Assembly (NCBI GenBank): GCA_014189435.1 | Contig: CP050295.1 | Coordinates: forward strand, 1 to 64,000 | Direction of reading: 5' to 3' | DNA from: Mesorhizobium loti | Lineage (GTDB): Bacteria > Pseudomonadota > Alphaproteobacteria > Rhizobiales > Rhizobiaceae | Length of the DNA stretch: 64,000 bases | Shown here: one piece after another, positions 63,479 through 64,000 of the stretch | Layout: each line of letters starts with the position of its first letter | How positions within the stretch are numbered: position 1 is the stretch's first letter | The notes under the pieces: model-generated | The model's database searches: none | The model's input: the letters and a program-made list of their open reading frames with translations, nothing else | What the model was told of the DNA's origin: nothing | Position numbers and translations under genes: made by a program

Positions 63479-64000
63479 CGCCAGGATCGACTGCGTCAGG
63501 ATTGAAGCTGCCTTTATCGAACTGCCTATGACAGGCCGCGAGTGCTACAATGAAATAAGGAAGGGCTTGAAGGGTACGGAAGGGGTTTGCCTATCAGCCG
63601 CTCTGGGATTTTGGTGCGAGAATGAAATCGAAAACTGGCTCAGGCTGGCCAAGGCATCGACTCCCGCAAAACAGCCGGGGAAGTTATGGCCGCTTCGGCA
63701 TATACTGCAAGCGCGGCAGGTTTCATTCTGAGTGCGGCCTCAAAGTCCCGGTTCGGCAAATCAATCACCTGGCGAAAAAGCGCTGCAGCCCTTGCCGCAT
63801 GGCGCGCGGCAGCGACCCGCTTTGCCTCGCGGATTTTCACCCCGGCCGCGCTAACAGAATCAATCCCTTAAGAGCAGGCGATGCTGAGCGCTTTTTTTCG
63901 CAGCGTGCCAAATGGGCTCCCAAGCCTCGTGAGCTTCCCAGTAATACCGTCGTTGAAAAGGTCGATACCCCATCGAAACTCGTTTGAGCTGAGTGCTTCT
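63479..64000. other. window end, no gene assigned
   Basis: Overlapping short frames on both strands reach the window end. A minus-strand frame near 63640-63840 (AARHAARAAALFRQVIDLPN) and plus-strand frames over the same bases compete, and none can be assigned to a family. A gene extending past the edge cannot be excluded. Confidence 0.3.

Noticed and set aside
1..64000. tRNA genes, rRNA genes and CRISPR arrays
   Set aside because: Reading through the window showed no cloverleaf with a GTTCRA arm and no evenly spaced short repeats. A covariance-model scan would be needed to exclude a tRNA fully.

Overview
The window looks like part of a symbiosis island (ICE or symbiotic plasmid) of a Mesorhizobium-like alphaproteobacterium. 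The reasons are a nif/fix cluster (nifS, nifV, nifW, fixABCX, nifA, nifB, fdxN, nifZ, fixU, nifQ), prxS-rpoN2, a second nifA, two nodD genes with nod boxes, a dctA with a sigma54 promoter, and many IS elements and broken genes. nifHDKEN, nodABC, tRNA genes and CRISPR arrays were not seen.

Layout. Positions 1-3.6 kb hold a one-carbon/SAM set (glyA, metK, adenosine kinase); glyA and metK are frameshifted. Positions 4.7-7.0 kb hold a prolyl oligopeptidase pseudogene behind an intact NifA/sigma54 promoter. OmpW, a dipeptidyl-peptidase relic, an N-hydroxylating monooxygenase and an alpha carbonic anhydrase follow. Positions 12.9-14.0 kb hold relics of a P450 5' region with its promoter and possibly of rpoN. 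prxS-rpoN2 (14.5-16.6 kb) faces a leftward gene set running from 23.6 to 16.6 kb: cytochrome P450, [3Fe-4S] ferredoxin, SnoaL-like protein, double SDR, flavin monooxygenase, decayed fdxB, nifQ. It sits behind one strong NifA/sigma54 promoter and resembles the y4vG-y4vJ region of strain NGR234, as I recall it. An IS1380 element with target duplication, a PIN toxin-antitoxin pair, an MFS exporter and a heme-utilisation pair (hmuS intact, hmuT broken) follow.

The nif/fix core (31.4-44.8 kb) has three NifA/sigma54 promoters, before the IscA-like gene, fixA and nifB. It carries a broken nifU and an apparently intact nifV. It continues into a SIR2-like gene and a heterodimeric ABC exporter. nifA2 is transcribed leftward from 50.6 kb. 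A LacI/GalR regulator resembling FixV of M. loti R7A lies at 54.6-55.7 kb, and a short DNA element is shared by the nifA2 upstream region and the TIM-barrel gene next to that regulator. Two tandem nodD genes each have a leftward nod box but no nodABC. The right end holds an omptin, a hemN relic, IS630/IS110/IS6 pieces, a truncated flavoprotein, dctA and unassigned sequence.

Working model (inference): a FixV-like regulator raises nifA2, and NifA with RpoN2 then fires at least five promoters (consensus upstream site plus -24/-12). These cover nitrogenase cofactor and electron supply, the P450 pathway and the (now broken) peptidase. dctA also has a sigma54 promoter, but no NifA site was found there. 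Several frameshifts lie in short homopolymers, so true decay and sequence errors cannot be separated from this text alone.
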